Source of the DNA: Knoxdaviesia capensis
Lineage: Eukaryota; Ascomycota; Sordariomycetes; Microascales; Gondwanamycetaceae
Assembly: GCA_001510575.1 (NCBI GenBank)
Contig: LNGK01000008.1
Location: 508,340 to 572,339 of the forward strand
DNA: 64,000 nucleotides
Direction: 5' to 3'
The notes under the pieces are model-generated. The model was not told the origin of the DNA, did not search any database, and saw only the letters and a list, made by a program, of their open reading frames with translations. Positions 33,217 to 44,530 of this stretch are shown piece by piece; position 1 is the stretch's first letter; each line of letters starts with the position of its first letter. The position numbers and the translations under genes are program-made.

Positions 33217-35103
33217 ATGACCAAGAAGGACACTACCAAAGAAAAGAATATCAACAAGCTATGGTCTGATCTTCTGGTCAGATTCACCCAGCCCTTGATT
33301 TTCTTGGAAACTCTCGGCAAATATCGTGGCGACCGTCAGCGCTTCTGGAAGTCCAAGGGAGAAGCTGGCAAGCGATGCCAATTCCTGGACGACCTTGCCT
33401 TTCTGTGTGACTATGAAAAGGGTGGGCAGACCTGTACAGCGATTGCCATTCAGGTCCCGCAATCTGAAGAGAATAACAGCGTGGTGTGGTATGCGGCGAA
33501 TGGTTATGATGCCAACAAGAAGATCCACGGGTTTCTTCAGGATGCTCTGAAGATCCTGAGCCGCCGCATCGACATGGACCTGCCCTACATCGCTCCAGCT
33601 ATACAGGCAGATGTGCGTGAGCTCGAGAGTCTCGGGCTGAAATTTGCGCGCTCCAAGATCAAGAAACGGATGGATCTTCTCCGAAAGTCCATCAAGACGT
33701 GTCTTGCCACCCTGGAACGTGTATCGGCTCGCGACACTACCGAGCTTCAACAGTGGCTTGGTGACTTTCTGACACTGACGGAAGCAAAGGCTGACGAACA
33801 GTCGCAAAGCCTGATATGCCGCCTCGCCTTCACGAGAACAGACTCCCTAATGCTCAAAGAACTGAAACATCTTGGAAAAGACCCTGCATACAACCAAAAG
33901 AAAGATTACGCTACCGAATCACCCTTCAGTCTTGTACGCCACAACATCTGCTTGTTTTCCCGACATATCAGCACTCCGGCCCGACTGTTCAAGCATGCCA
34001 GGGCCATGAGCTACGTCCTGTCGAGACCGTTCGACGTTAGACCGGTGCCTTTTGCCGGTCCGGCAGCGTTGACGAAAACGCCGATCAGCGAAGAGACTGA
34101 CATGGATAAAGTCGTGATGCGGATGTTCAAAGCAAACGCCCAGGACGCCCTGAAGCTTTTCCAGGGGTACGTGGCAGTTTTGGGCCACAAATTTTCCACC
34201 AAGGAGCTTATGATCGAAAGTTGGAGAAATGTCAAGGGAAGGTGTGTTCACTGCGAGGTCCAGGTTCTCGACCATTTTTATTTCGGAGATTTTGAGTGGC
34301 TTGGGGGCGACGAGTATGTGGGGTGCAGCAAGCCCAGCTGCTACTGCTGTGCGCTGTACTTCCAGAACCACCCTATCAGACCCATCCCGCGGGACTCTCA
34401 CCAGACCGTCTATCTCAACTGGGCTCCGGCAGCTCTTCCGACCGAAAAGGCGGCCCGGGAAGCGCGGTATGGGGTCTTGCAGAAAATCCTCAACGATATG
34501 GTTGAGGATATCAGGGTCGACGCTAAGAAGCAGATCCGATCAATGGCGCTGCCGCATACGGGAAAGCAGAACTCGCTTACCACTTCCACACCGTCGATGA
34601 TGTCCTCGAACTTCTCTGGACCGCCGGCCGTTTACGGCCGGATGCGTGGCGGGGCGCTCCCGGCACAGCCCGCTCGCTCGGAGACCAGTTCCACGCTGAC
34701 GCTGACCCCGAGCACATCCAGCAGCTCCAGCAGCAGTGTGGAGTCGAGCCCGAGATCGCTCAATACCATGTCGCTGACCAGTCTGTCGTCGGCCTTGCCG
34801 ACGGTGAGGGAAGACGACTCGGCGAGTAGATACGGGTTTGATGCGGACGAAGTCACAGCCGCTGAGGGACGCGGCTACTGGGAGTCTGACAACTCGAAGG
34901 GCTACATCGACGGTTTGACCGCCGGTGAGCGAGGAAGGGAGTGGCAGTTTGCGTATCGGGCCCCCGGATTCCGTTTTACACCAGCAGAAGAAGACGTGAA
35001 CCGGCTGGCTGGGGATACGTACGACGGAGATAGCACGGCCGGAGAGCTAGGTGAGGACGAAGAGTACGAATGGCGTGGGCGAGGCGGTGGTGCTACGCTG
35101 TAG
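33217..35103 (+). CDS. Protein with OTT_1508-like deaminase domain
   Basis: Single exon, 628 aa. The recognisable part is a cytidine-deaminase-fold motif: His345-Cys-Glu347 in VHCEVQVLDHF (H-x-E, zinc ligand and catalytic glutamate) and Cys375-x2-Cys378 in GCSKPSCYCCALYF (two zinc ligands), then VYLNWAP. This matches the fungal OTT_1508-like deaminase family, predicted from sequence to be nucleic-acid deaminases; substrates are unknown. Residues 1-330 are mostly helical with conserved-looking cysteines. Residues 470-560 form a serine/threonine-rich linker, and the C-terminus is acidic. All expected zinc and catalytic residues are present. There is no signal peptide. The gene stands alone with a CT-rich leader. 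Confidence 0.8.
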   Translation: MTKKDTTKEKNINKLWSDLLVRFTQPLIFLETLGKYRGDRQRFWKSKGEAGKRCQFLDDLAFLCDYEKGGQTCTAIAIQVPQSEENNSVVWYAANGYDANKKIHGFLQDALKILSRRIDMDLPYIAPAIQADVRELESLGLKFARSKIKKRMDLLRKSIKTCLATLERVSARDTTELQQWLGDFLTLTEAKADEQSQSLICRLAFTRTDSLMLKELKHLGKDPAYNQKKDYATESPFSLVRHNICLFSRHISTPARLFKHARAMSYVLSRPFDVRPVPFAGPAALTKTPISEETDMDKVVMRMFKANAQDALKLFQGYVAVLGHKFSTKELMIESWRNVKGRCVHCEVQVLDHFYFGDFEWLGGDEYVGCSKPSCYCCALYFQNHPIRPIPRDSHQTVYLNWAPAALPTEKAAREARYGVLQKILNDMVEDIRVDAKKQIRSMALPHTGKQNSLTTSTPSMMSSNFSGPPAVYGRMRGGALPAQPARSETSSTLTLTPSTSSSSSSSVESSPRSLNTMSLTSLSSALPTVREDDSASRYGFDADEVTAAEGRGYWESDNSKGYIDGLTAGERGREWQFAYRAPGFRFTPAEEDVNRLAGDTYDGDSTAGELGEDEEYEWRGRGGGATL

Positions 35104-35946
35104 CGTTTCGGGTTGATGGAACGCTGGCTTACTACCGCTGGCCGAACCGTGCTGGGCTTGGTTGCGGGTTCAAACTAGCTTTTGTGATGATTTTTGTTGG
35201 TCTAAGTTGTTTTCCTTTTTTTTTTTTTCTTCCTGCTTGTGGATGATGGTGATTGTCGTTTATTAGGGTTGTCTTGGTGCTGGTACCCCCGTTGTTCCTA
35301 TGTTCCGCTCTATACTTTCAAGTTAGGACTTTCTGTGATCTTTTGAAATATTCACTTCATGTTTTCTGATGTGCTCGAGATAAAGCATCAAACTGACGTA
35401 AAATGCATAAAAGTCCATTGATAACATTTCGATTGGAACACTTACCGCTTGCGTTGGGGATCGCGGATAGCCAACCCCCTTTCAATCCTCCCCGTTATGG
35501 ACAACGTTATGTCTCCGAGTCTGGAGGATTCAGCCTGATGCGATGACGACAGCGATGGGATCCTCGGGGCGTGAAGAGGACGCCGGGTCTGTGCTTGCCG
35601 AGGCCGAGGGGTCCGTACATCAAGACGACGACGACGACGACCAGGAGTCGGGCCTCGAGACCGAGCGTGACTTTTTTGAAGTAGAGGAAGAAGGTGAAGA
35701 AGATGAGCAAATCGTCTACCAAGTCCGGGTGTGGCATTGCTCCAGTTTGGACAATCTGCGATCTTTTCGCTCTGGACAGACACTTTTCATGCTTTCTGAT
35801 GTATTGTGGCCAAGGCTATTATTATCAAATTGACGCAAAGTTTGAAAAAAAAGACACAAATCTATTCGTAACTGGTTTGGTTAGCAACCATACCGCTCGC
35901 TCCCATGAACGGTCGCGCTGGAGACCGACCACAGGAAACCACCTTT
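35104..35946. other. Convergent intergenic region with imperfect direct repeat
   Basis: 843 bp between the deaminase-like gene and LEO1. Two stretches, 35333-35405 and 35756-35842, share blocks (CTGYGATCTTTT, TTCATGYTTTCTGATGT, ATCAAAYTGACG) in the same order, suggesting an old duplication of about 420 bp. A 96-codon acidic frame from 35543 lies between them; I do not regard it as a supported gene. Confidence 0.5.
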
Positions 35947-37307
35947 TTAATCCTCCTCATCGTCAACAATGTTGCGTCGCCGACGGTTCGACGACTCGGC
36001 CTGATGCGACGGTCTCCGATCGTCATCGTCGTCCTCCTCGGCATCGCCATCCTCATCATCCGAGGGAGACGGCTTGCGGCGCTTGGCCGGGCGCCGGCGA
36101 TCGTCCTCCTCCTCGTCCTCCTCGTCATCGTCCAGCTCATCCTCATCATCGTCGTCGCCGTCCTCCAGATCCTCCTCGTCACTGGGGGCGATGAAGCCAT
36201 CGTCCTTGTCGTAGTCGTCGTCCTGGCGACGCGCGCCCTGGGGCATGTCGTCGTCCGAGTCGTACTCGGGCCGACGGCGCTTGGGCTTCGTCGAGGGCGC
36301 GCCACGCTTGCGGGTACCGCCGGCGCGGCGCGCGCCCGGCTCCAGGTCGTCGATCGAGAGGCCGCCGCCGGCACCGCCCGACCGGCTGTAGCGCGCACCC
36401 GTGTCCGCGCGCGCCGCGGTGTTATCGCGGCGGCGCTGGGCCTTCATGCGCTCCTTCTCGGCGAGCTCGGCCTGCTTCTTGCGCAGCTCGGGGTCTTCGA
36501 ACGTCTTGATGATGCGGTTGACGTCGCGGCCGCCGACGGCCTCGCGCATGCGCATGGCGAGGCGCTGGAGCGCCTCGTCCTCGAGGGACTTGTTTAGGCG
36601 GATCGTGTACTCCTCGGCAACGTGGCCGACGATGAGGAACAGGCCGCTGCTGAGATGGGCGGCGGCGGCGTAGGCGTGGCCGTCCTGCACCTCCTGGTAC
36701 GGCTTGCCGGGGGGCGGGGCGGTGAGTTTGGTCTGGATCGCGTAGTGCTGGTCGCCGACCGACATGGATAGCGAGCCGTCGCTCCACCGGTACATGTTCG
36801 CGTTACTCTTCATCTCGCCGGTCTCGGGGTCGGTGTAGAACCGGACCGTGGCGGCCGGCTTGCCGGACTGGGCGTTCTCGATGTCTCGTGCCGACGGCTC
36901 GAAGGTCTTCGCATCGTAGGGGGTAGGGATGAATTTGAGGAACTTGGGCACTTTCAACGCTTGAACCTGCAAAGCGAGCGACGGAACGGGAGTCAGTACA
37001 CAAGAAGAAGAAGAAAAAAAAATAGCCCAAGTGTGGGCGGAGGAAGAAGAGCACGTACATTTCCATCCTTCGACTTGGTGGTTCTGTGGCGGAACATCTT
37101 CAATCCCATGATGACCCGGTCTTGCAGCTCGGCCGCCTCAGCGCCGGGCGAGCGGTCACTCCGATCATCATCATCGTCGTCGCCCTTGATGGAGTCGAGG
37201 TCGTTGTCGCTGACGACGCGGTTGCTGGCCACGCTCTGGTTTTCCTCGTCGCCGAAGAGGTCGTCGCCGCCTTCATCGTCGATGCGGTCGAGTTCGGAAT
37301 CGGACAT
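35947..37307 (-). CDS. LEO1: Paf1 complex subunit Leo1
   Basis: Exons 37307-37059 and 36966-35947 (minus), 92-nt intron (GTACGT...TGCAG); predicted 422 aa. Leo1 is a subunit of the Paf1 elongation complex, which travels with RNA polymerase II and promotes histone H2B ubiquitination and H3 methylation. An acidic N-terminus (about residues 1-60) is followed by the conserved Leo1 core (VPKFLKFIPTPYDAKTF, MYRWSDGSLSMSVGDQHYAI, SSGLFLIVGHVAEEYTIRL). The C-terminal third is highly charged with long Asp/Glu runs and basic patches, as usual for Leo1. It is transcribed divergently from MOB2 across a region of about 1 kb. Confidence 0.94.
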
Positions 37308-38339
37308 GATGGGAAGCGAAGCAGGTTGATTAGTGAGACGAGAGAGGGCCGATTGGCGAGGAGAGGAGTCAATTGAGTGATGACAATGCGACGCGGTCAC
37401 TTTCAACACCTCGATATGAACTGGTTGATGTGTGATGATGATTGAACAAGAAGGTGTTTGTGGAAGAGAAAGCTGAAAGGCTGTGATCATGGTGACAAAA
37501 AGTGAAGAGTGAAAAAAATCCAGCCTTGTAACGTGTGTCGCGAACGCGAGTATTGCCAGGTGCTGGCAGCTGCAGGCGCTTAATGGGCTTCCAGAAACTG
37601 GCCCAAGTACCGAGTACATAGTGACCGGCAAGTTTATGGCATGTTACGTCGGTACCTAGAACTTCAAAGATCCCTCACCCATTTCCTAATTGGGTTTGGC
37701 GCCGTCTTCTCTCTCCTGAGAATCGACCCCCAACTTTTCTTACCAGGAGACGCTTCTCATTTCTTCGAGGCCCAAAATCGACGTGCTTCTTCCTTTCTCT
37801 CGGGTTTCCTTCCTTATGAAATAGCATCTTCCGCTTCTATGCTTCTTCTTCTTCTCCGTTCTCGGTGACACTATCTCCTTTTATCTTTACCTCTTTTCCC
37901 CTCTCCTTTAACGTGACCGTCGCGGTATCGATCTAGATCTCCAACACCAAGAGTCTTGTGTCCCTCAACTCTCACTTTTCGGCCCCTCCTAACCCTCCAT
38001 CCCGCCTTGTTTCTGATTTCTCTCTCCTACGCCTTTCCCGAGTAACTTTGCCGATCGCGATATTCCCGATCACCATTTTATTTTTCATGTGCCACGGATC
38101 TTAGGTTTTCTGTCTCTCTCGATCTTTGCCTCCATCTCGGATTCTACTTTTGATAGCTCAGTCTGTCAAGGCAAATCTTCAGATCTTCCTCTTGATATCC
38201 TTTCGATCTTCACCTAGTTCCCCCCCCTTTTTCGTGTGAATCTTGGAACACATACAGCCCCTCCTTGATTATCCTTCTCTCTCCTTTCTCACCCTGACTT
38301 CCGCCTTGTCCTCCGGGCTTCGACCCAACCTTTTAAACT
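37308..38339. promoter_or_regulatory. Shared LEO1/MOB2 divergent promoter region
   Basis: 1.03 kb between the two start codons. The half nearest MOB2 (about 37640-38340) is strongly pyrimidine-rich, a long leader. No gene is seen. Confidence 0.6.
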
Positions 38340-40137
38340 ATGTCTAATCTCTTTTCTGGAATGTAAGTCACTGAAGCTGTCTCGCCAATTCTTTCTGCTT
38401 CGAGATCCCCTCATCACCAGTCACATGTTCAACGCGTACACGCATCTGCCGATCTCTTTGTATTGGGCCAATATCAAGTTCGGCTTGTTTCCTGGCTCAA
38501 CCCTATTCCTCGTTTAAATTGTTCACGTCATGGGTTGTACATTCAGCACATGTTTTCTCTCCTTCATGATCTTGTCCTTGTCATGTCTTCGGTTGATATT
38601 GGCCCAGTGAGCTTCAATATCCTGAGCAGGATCGCTCTCTATTGATATGTACCGCACAAATACGGCGTATATATCACATTACTCCTTTGGATCACCGCCA
38701 AAGTGTCGTTAGATTGAACGTATAGCAGCACGTGTTACACGGGTGTTGCTATCTCCACTCCCCCTGTTTCTCCGCAATATCGTACTAACTCCGTCTCCAG
38801 AAACGCTCGATTTCGAGGAACCGCAAACAAGTCCCCCGGCCCGGGCAAGAGCCCAACCTCGTCTACTGGCGAGCTGTCCCAGACAAATCTCCCTCAAGCA
38901 AGCAAATCCTCGACGAGTTTGACCCCCCGAATCCCTCCTCTCCCGAACTCGCCGTCGTTTACACAAACCATTGGCATCGATGAAGCCGGAGGCGTGCTGC
39001 AGACCGGCGACGATGTCCTCAACTCGTACCACCTTCCACACCCTCTCCCGATATGGCTCAACAACTCGTATGCGAAACACATTGTCAAAGGCAACTTCAT
39101 GACACTGAGTGCTCGTCCCAAGACTGTTGAACAAGGAGAGTGGCTTGCTCATCAAGGTAGGCCTTCTTATCTTGTTATTATCCTGCGGGCTCTTATGTCT
39201 CTCTCTGTTCAGCTGTCTGTGTATATTTCAGATTGCTCTAGAGTAGATCAACCCAGGAGTTTCCTTCTTTTGTCGATGAATAGATAAGCTGACTTTCACT
39301 CCTGTGTCTCTGTGTGTACAGTCGTTGAACACTACCGAAACCTGTGGCACTTTGTGAGAGTGTTGCATGAGAAGGAAGAAGATGGTTCTACGATTTGCAA
39401 TGGAACCACATGTCCTCGCATGTCTGCTGGAGCGTAAGTCATGAATCATAACCCCGTCATGGACAAATACGTGCCCTCCTCCATCACTCGATGTTCTCCC
39501 ACATTGACCCTAGACAAAACACAATCATTGTGTTATATGTACGCAAGACCTCCCTCGCTCACAGGCTAACCCTTATCGGCTTTATCTGCATAGCAACCAC
39601 TCTTTCACCTGGTTGAATGCGAAGAGGGAGCCCGTTGAGCTTCCGGCACACGAGTACATGACGTTGATGCAACGGTGGATCTCTGGAAAGATTGACGATT
39701 CCGCTATCTTCCCGACTGATCCTGCGGGTGTCTCGTATGCCGTCAACCCGGCTCTTGCCTCGAACGCCCTCTCCCAGCTTTCCGGCGCCAACGATAAGGA
39801 CTACCTTGGCAAGCGGTCGGGCTTCCCCGAACCCTTTATTGATGTTTGCCAGACCATCTTTCGGCAAATGTTCCGTGTGTATGCCCATCTGTACTGGGCA
39901 CATTTCGTCGAGCCCTTCTACCACCTCAACCTCGAGAAGCAGCTGAATAGCTGCTTCAGCCACTTCATCCTCACTGCCACCGCCCTCGACATGCTGAAGC
40001 CTCAGGAGCTGGAGCCGATGCAGGCTCTCATTGACCTGTGGGCCTTCAACGGCACCTTCCCAGCTGAGTCGCGGGCATACGAATATGCAAATCTGCGTGC
40101 TGGTGAACGGCTGGTGCAGCTCTCCACTGGCTCCTAG
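38340..40137 (+). CDS. mob2: MOB2-family NDR-kinase co-activator
   Basis: Four exons: 38340-38362, 38801-39156, 39322-39433 and 39594-40137; introns of 438, 165 and 160 nt, all GT-AG, total 344 aa. The 23-nt first exon joins to give MSNLFSGINARFRG, a MOB2-type start. The MOB domain has the zinc motif CNGTTCP followed by HSFTWL across the third intron, then EYMTLMQRWISGKIDD and IFRQMFRVYAHLYWAHF with the second zinc histidines. MOB2 proteins bind and activate NDR kinases (Cbk1, COT-1) in polarity and hyphal growth. MOB1 and phocein are the alternatives; the N-terminus and the length favour MOB2. Confidence 0.9.
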
Positions 40138-41589
40138 AGTGGCATTCAGACCCTCGGAGTAGTCCTGTCCGTGGTGATCCGATCTTCCTTTCTTTGTGTC
40201 ACAGAATGCGCAGCTTTTCCTCTCCACCTTTCTTGAAGTTGGTGAGTCTAGAGCTGAACCTGATGGCGATAGAGTGGTTGAATACAGCCCACCCAGGAAG
40301 TACAGGGTGATATTCTGGGTTTGGCAAGGGGAGGGAGGAAAGCCGAGGGACCGATCGTTTTCGGCCACGGTGCCGAAGTGACATGCGCGGGTGTGTATAC
40401 CAATTCCGGGAATTCCCCTCTCTCCTCTCATTCAACATTTATGGTGCGGCGCACCATACCGAACAACCATGAGGATCTGGGACTCGATTCGGCGGGGGTC
40501 TGGACAAGTCCACCAACCAACCAAAGTCAAAAAGAAATGCAAAAAAAAACCAAAGGAAGCATTTTAGAAAGGGCGTCTGACTACAACAGGCGGGGTTTTA
40601 CCTGTTTCACGAGGGATGGTATCACAGCGTCAAATGACAAAAAGAGAGAGCAAGAGTGAGAGGACATCGTCAGAATTCTAGGATCCGTGGTTACGTCTTG
40701 TCTCATTTTCTTCTTTTTTGTGTGCTTCTGCTATTTCTTTTTTTTTATCTTTCTTCTTTCAGTCTAGCCATGTTGCATTTGGATTTTTCTTCTTCATCTG
40801 TCTCGTTTTGTGTTTGCGTATCTGGTTCTCTATGTGACCTAGCTTCGACGAGCCTCAATTTTGTCCTTTCTCTTTCCGATGAGAGGGCGTTCTCAAGGCA
40901 TGATCCATCCGCTTCACCTGGGGGTTTGAGCTGTTCATTTCTGACGGCTGTGGGATACGGGTCCCACGGGTGGCGAGAGCCCAGAGGCGCTTTTTGTATC
41001 CGACTTGACAGAACGGCGGTTGCACAAGGTGGGAAGAGGCGCGCCGAGTTACGGGCGGCCATGCACACAAACCAACGCCTTTTTCCTTTCTTTTCCTTGC
41101 TCTTCTCCCACATGGTGGACTTCCGGGGTGTGCCCGGTGGCGTTTGGTGCACACACAAACACACATTCCCACTCGCACGGAGTGTGTGTTCTGCGGCCGC
41201 AACAGGGCATACGTACGTTGCAGTGAACATCATGGACGGATGTGTGTGGCCATCCAGAAGCACGTCGCTCTACCGTTTTTGCCCTGGCTCTCGCTCCCAT
41301 TGACAGACGGACAGTTGGCGGACGGGCAGGCAATGCCTACGCCAAACTGCCGGTAGATATCGGATACGGGACTCCGGGACAGCGTTTGTACGGCAGCACC
41401 GGGGAGGCGACATGTGGTGTGAGACGTGTGGTTACAGAGTGAGTATGGCGAAGGCGGGGGGGCTCTGATGTCTTACGAGCGGTGTGCTGTATCGGGTACA
41501 TGGGAGAGTCAAGATACGGTGGGTGCGATGTCTCCCTTCTCTGTCATGGGTTACTTGGGGGTTGTGTGTACTGGTATGGGAACGCGTAG

Positions 41590-41611
41590 TCTTCTTCTTC
41601 TTCTTCTTCTT
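41590..41611. repeat. (CTT)n microsatellite
   Basis: About seven CTT units in otherwise unremarkable non-coding DNA. Confidence 0.85.
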
Positions 41612-43339
41612 TGGGGCCGTGTGTGCTTGGTATGGCTTTCTCTCATGGTATAGGGGCTGTTTGGTGGAACGTGAAGTGACGGTGGAATTTCTGCGGTGTG
41701 TGCTTCAGATACAGAACTGGGAGGGGGATTGCCGTGGAAGATCGAATTTTCTCCCCTCTCCTCACATCTGTCCCTCCCTGTGAAGAAGGTCGGGACATTC
41801 TCACCAAGACCAAGGCCGATATCACTAGGTGACAGCCAAGATAACGGAGGCCTCTCTAGATTACACTCTCTCGGAAGAAGCACTTTTCTGCTGTTTTTTC
41901 TTCTTGGGTGGAATTCATGATCATGCACGCTTGTCGCACCCTGGTCCATTGACGTGTTCCTGCTCAACGATAAACACCCAGAAGAAGAAGTAAAAAAAGA
42001 TATGCGAGGTTGCATGTGTATCCACCTGGCTAAGTGGGTTTCGTGCAGGACTCTCTTTTTTGTCTTTTTTACATTGTACCAACACTCTTTCTGACTTTCT
42101 CCTATTCTGGCATGTGTATGACAGTGTACTAAAACACATACTCAACAAACCAGTCCGGAGACAGTGGAAGTACGCGCGCTCTTCCTCGGATGGATGCGGG
42201 GACCTGTGTACCAACCTTGGCTAGGGTCTGCCGTTGTTATGTGTGTGTGGGTGTTTGTGTCTTTGTGTACCCGCATATGTCTGGTTTCAGGTTCGTCCAG
42301 AATGGTCGAATGGCCGTTTCCCTGTGTGGGCGGGTGAAGGTCCAACTTTGGTCCCAGTGACCCGGCAGATGCTCTCGCTCTGAGTGCGTGCCCCACCAGG
42401 TGTCTCGCCTTTTGTGCAGTGCAGAATATCGCATGTGTGACTCAGAGCAGAACACAATGGATGGCTCACCAGAGTATCTCTTGGACGCGCGGGGCGGCGG
42501 GGGGACTCTCCTCGGAAGGCCACCAAAACACGCACGAGGTTCTCTCTCCCCCGCCCGGGTGTTGGGCCTAATATCAGGCCCGGGACTATTACATTGGCAC
42601 AGACTTCTCTCCGGCATGGGGTGTCCGTACCGCCGATTCCATGGGACCCTACTCAACGGAGGAGGGGAAGGAGTCACGAAGCCCACGTACGTAGTTCTCT
42701 TATAGAAACACCAAGACGCAAACAAGCCGGACTGTGCAAATAGGATCGTTCCCCGAGATGCAGCACGCTCTCCTTTCATTTCCCTCCCCCGCCCTCTCCC
42801 GCCCCCGCCGCAGAAGGGGGGGCCATCTGGCGGTGACTCCCAATATGCCAAACCAAGCAGAAATTACAGAAATCAGTACCCAAAACGCACCCGATAAGGC
42901 CCAGCTGTAGAAGTTGACGGAAGGCTAGAGAAAGGGGAAACGTGAAGACTTATGCACGTTCGCTTGGGTGATCTAGATCTCTATGGTGTGGTTATGTTTC
43001 TTCGGGGTTTGCTGGCTCGTTTCTCGCTGGGTGGTAGCCTATGCTCGGGCATCTACTCCACGCTTCAAGCTGCTGGACTTCCCGTATGCAGTATGTCCAC
43101 CCATCCATTCATACATCATCTCGCAAGTCACATTAGGCGGTGTAAGACAAAGCCTATGGCACAAACCGAAAGTGGTCATTTGCATCCGCGTGCTAGAAGA
43201 GCCCTTTTGGACCTGCTGAATGAGTGTGTGCACTTCTCTGGGGCTTGTGTGGCCGCTTCTAAGTTCAACCAGTCTCGCGTTCCCTTTGGTCTATCTACGT
43301 ACCTCCTGTATCTTCAGATGCTGCGTCAGACCCGCGACG

Positions 43340-43366
43340 CACACACACACACACACACACACACAC
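43340..43366. repeat. (CA)n microsatellite
   Basis: Thirteen uninterrupted CA units in the gene desert. Confidence 0.9.
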
Positions 43367-44424
43367 TTCAGGACTGCCATCGTGCATTAACAAGTGGTGC
43401 TCAAACTGTGACCCACCATCAGGCTTCCTTCCCAGTCGTAACGGCCCGCGAGTGACGCTGAACAGTTCTGTATCTTCAGGGCAAACTCCCCGTCTTCGTC
43501 ATAAACGTGAGCTGGCCCAGCCCAGATTATAGTCTGCATGCACACGAGGCTGGAAGACGAACCCGCAGACGAGAGGCGGGAGCAGAAACCCAGTGTGCTC
43601 CTGCCATTGTTCAACGGAGATGCGTTGGTGGGGGTGCGGTCTAGTGAGAGGGCTCTGCCGAGCACAACAGAAACAACGGCGGTGTCAAGCGCCTGTGCCA
43701 TAGCCAGAACCGTATCCTGCGGAGCACAGCCGGCTCGGTTGCTACGGTGTGAGCCCGGCTTCGAAGCACAGCGGCAAGGCAAGAGCACCAGTATCTAGCG
43801 GCTTAGGCAGCAACCGGGGCTCCCGGTGCGAGTCCCGCTCGCAGTTTCCGGTAAGAGTGCGGCAAAGCAAACGCCGGCTCTGTCATACGGGTCGTATGGT
43901 CTTCTAGTGGGGGATGTCTAAACCTGACGGCCGATGGACAGGCATCACTGAGGCGGTACTAGTAGGAATGATCTCCAGCCCAGTCCAGTCGTGGAGGATG
44001 GAGATCAGGTGTGAGTGTATTGCAGAGGGAGGTACCGCGGTCGTCTTGGTCAGGTTACTCGGCCGGGAAAGTGCCGTTGTTCCCGGGGCCGGCCTTCGGA
44101 ACGGCCCCACTGTTCAGCGGGTTGGACTTTTTTGGTGGTTGGAGTTGGCGGGAGAGCTGGACGTTGCTGGCCTTTTATACTAAACTTGAGAGGGCTCTTT
44201 TACGCTCGCTGACCGTTACCAGAGGAGATGAATCATGTACATGAAGAGTGAATCACTGTTGAACATGAATCACAGAAAAAAAGAAAAAGAAAGAAGTCAC
44301 GAGATTGGTGACTGAGCAGCAACGAGATATTGAAGCTCTTTAGGGTTACTAGCCGCAGGCCGCAAAAGATTAATTCAGTCGTCCGGATTTTATCATCTCC
44401 CAGCCACTGACGACCAAGCAGGCA

Positions 44425-44493
44425 CAAAAAAAAAAAAAAAGAGGGGATTTCTGGATTTNNNNNNNNNNNNNNNNNNNNNNNNNNNNNNNNNNN

Positions 44494-44526
<33 letters not shown>
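44425..44526. other. Assembly gap flanked by A runs
   Basis: An A run, a short unique stretch, 35 N (44459-44493), one C, then 32 consecutive A (44495-44526). This is an assembly break at a homopolymer; the true length is unknown. Confidence 0.95.

Positions 44527-44530
<4 letters not shown>

Noticed and set aside
35543..35833. Acidic 96-codon frame as a small gene
   Set aside because: The composition comes from a GAC repeat; no homology, no leader, and it lies between convergent 3' ends.
40656..41303. 215-codon frame after MOB2
   Set aside because: The translation begins as a T-rich homopolymer product and then becomes compositionally random; no homology recognised.
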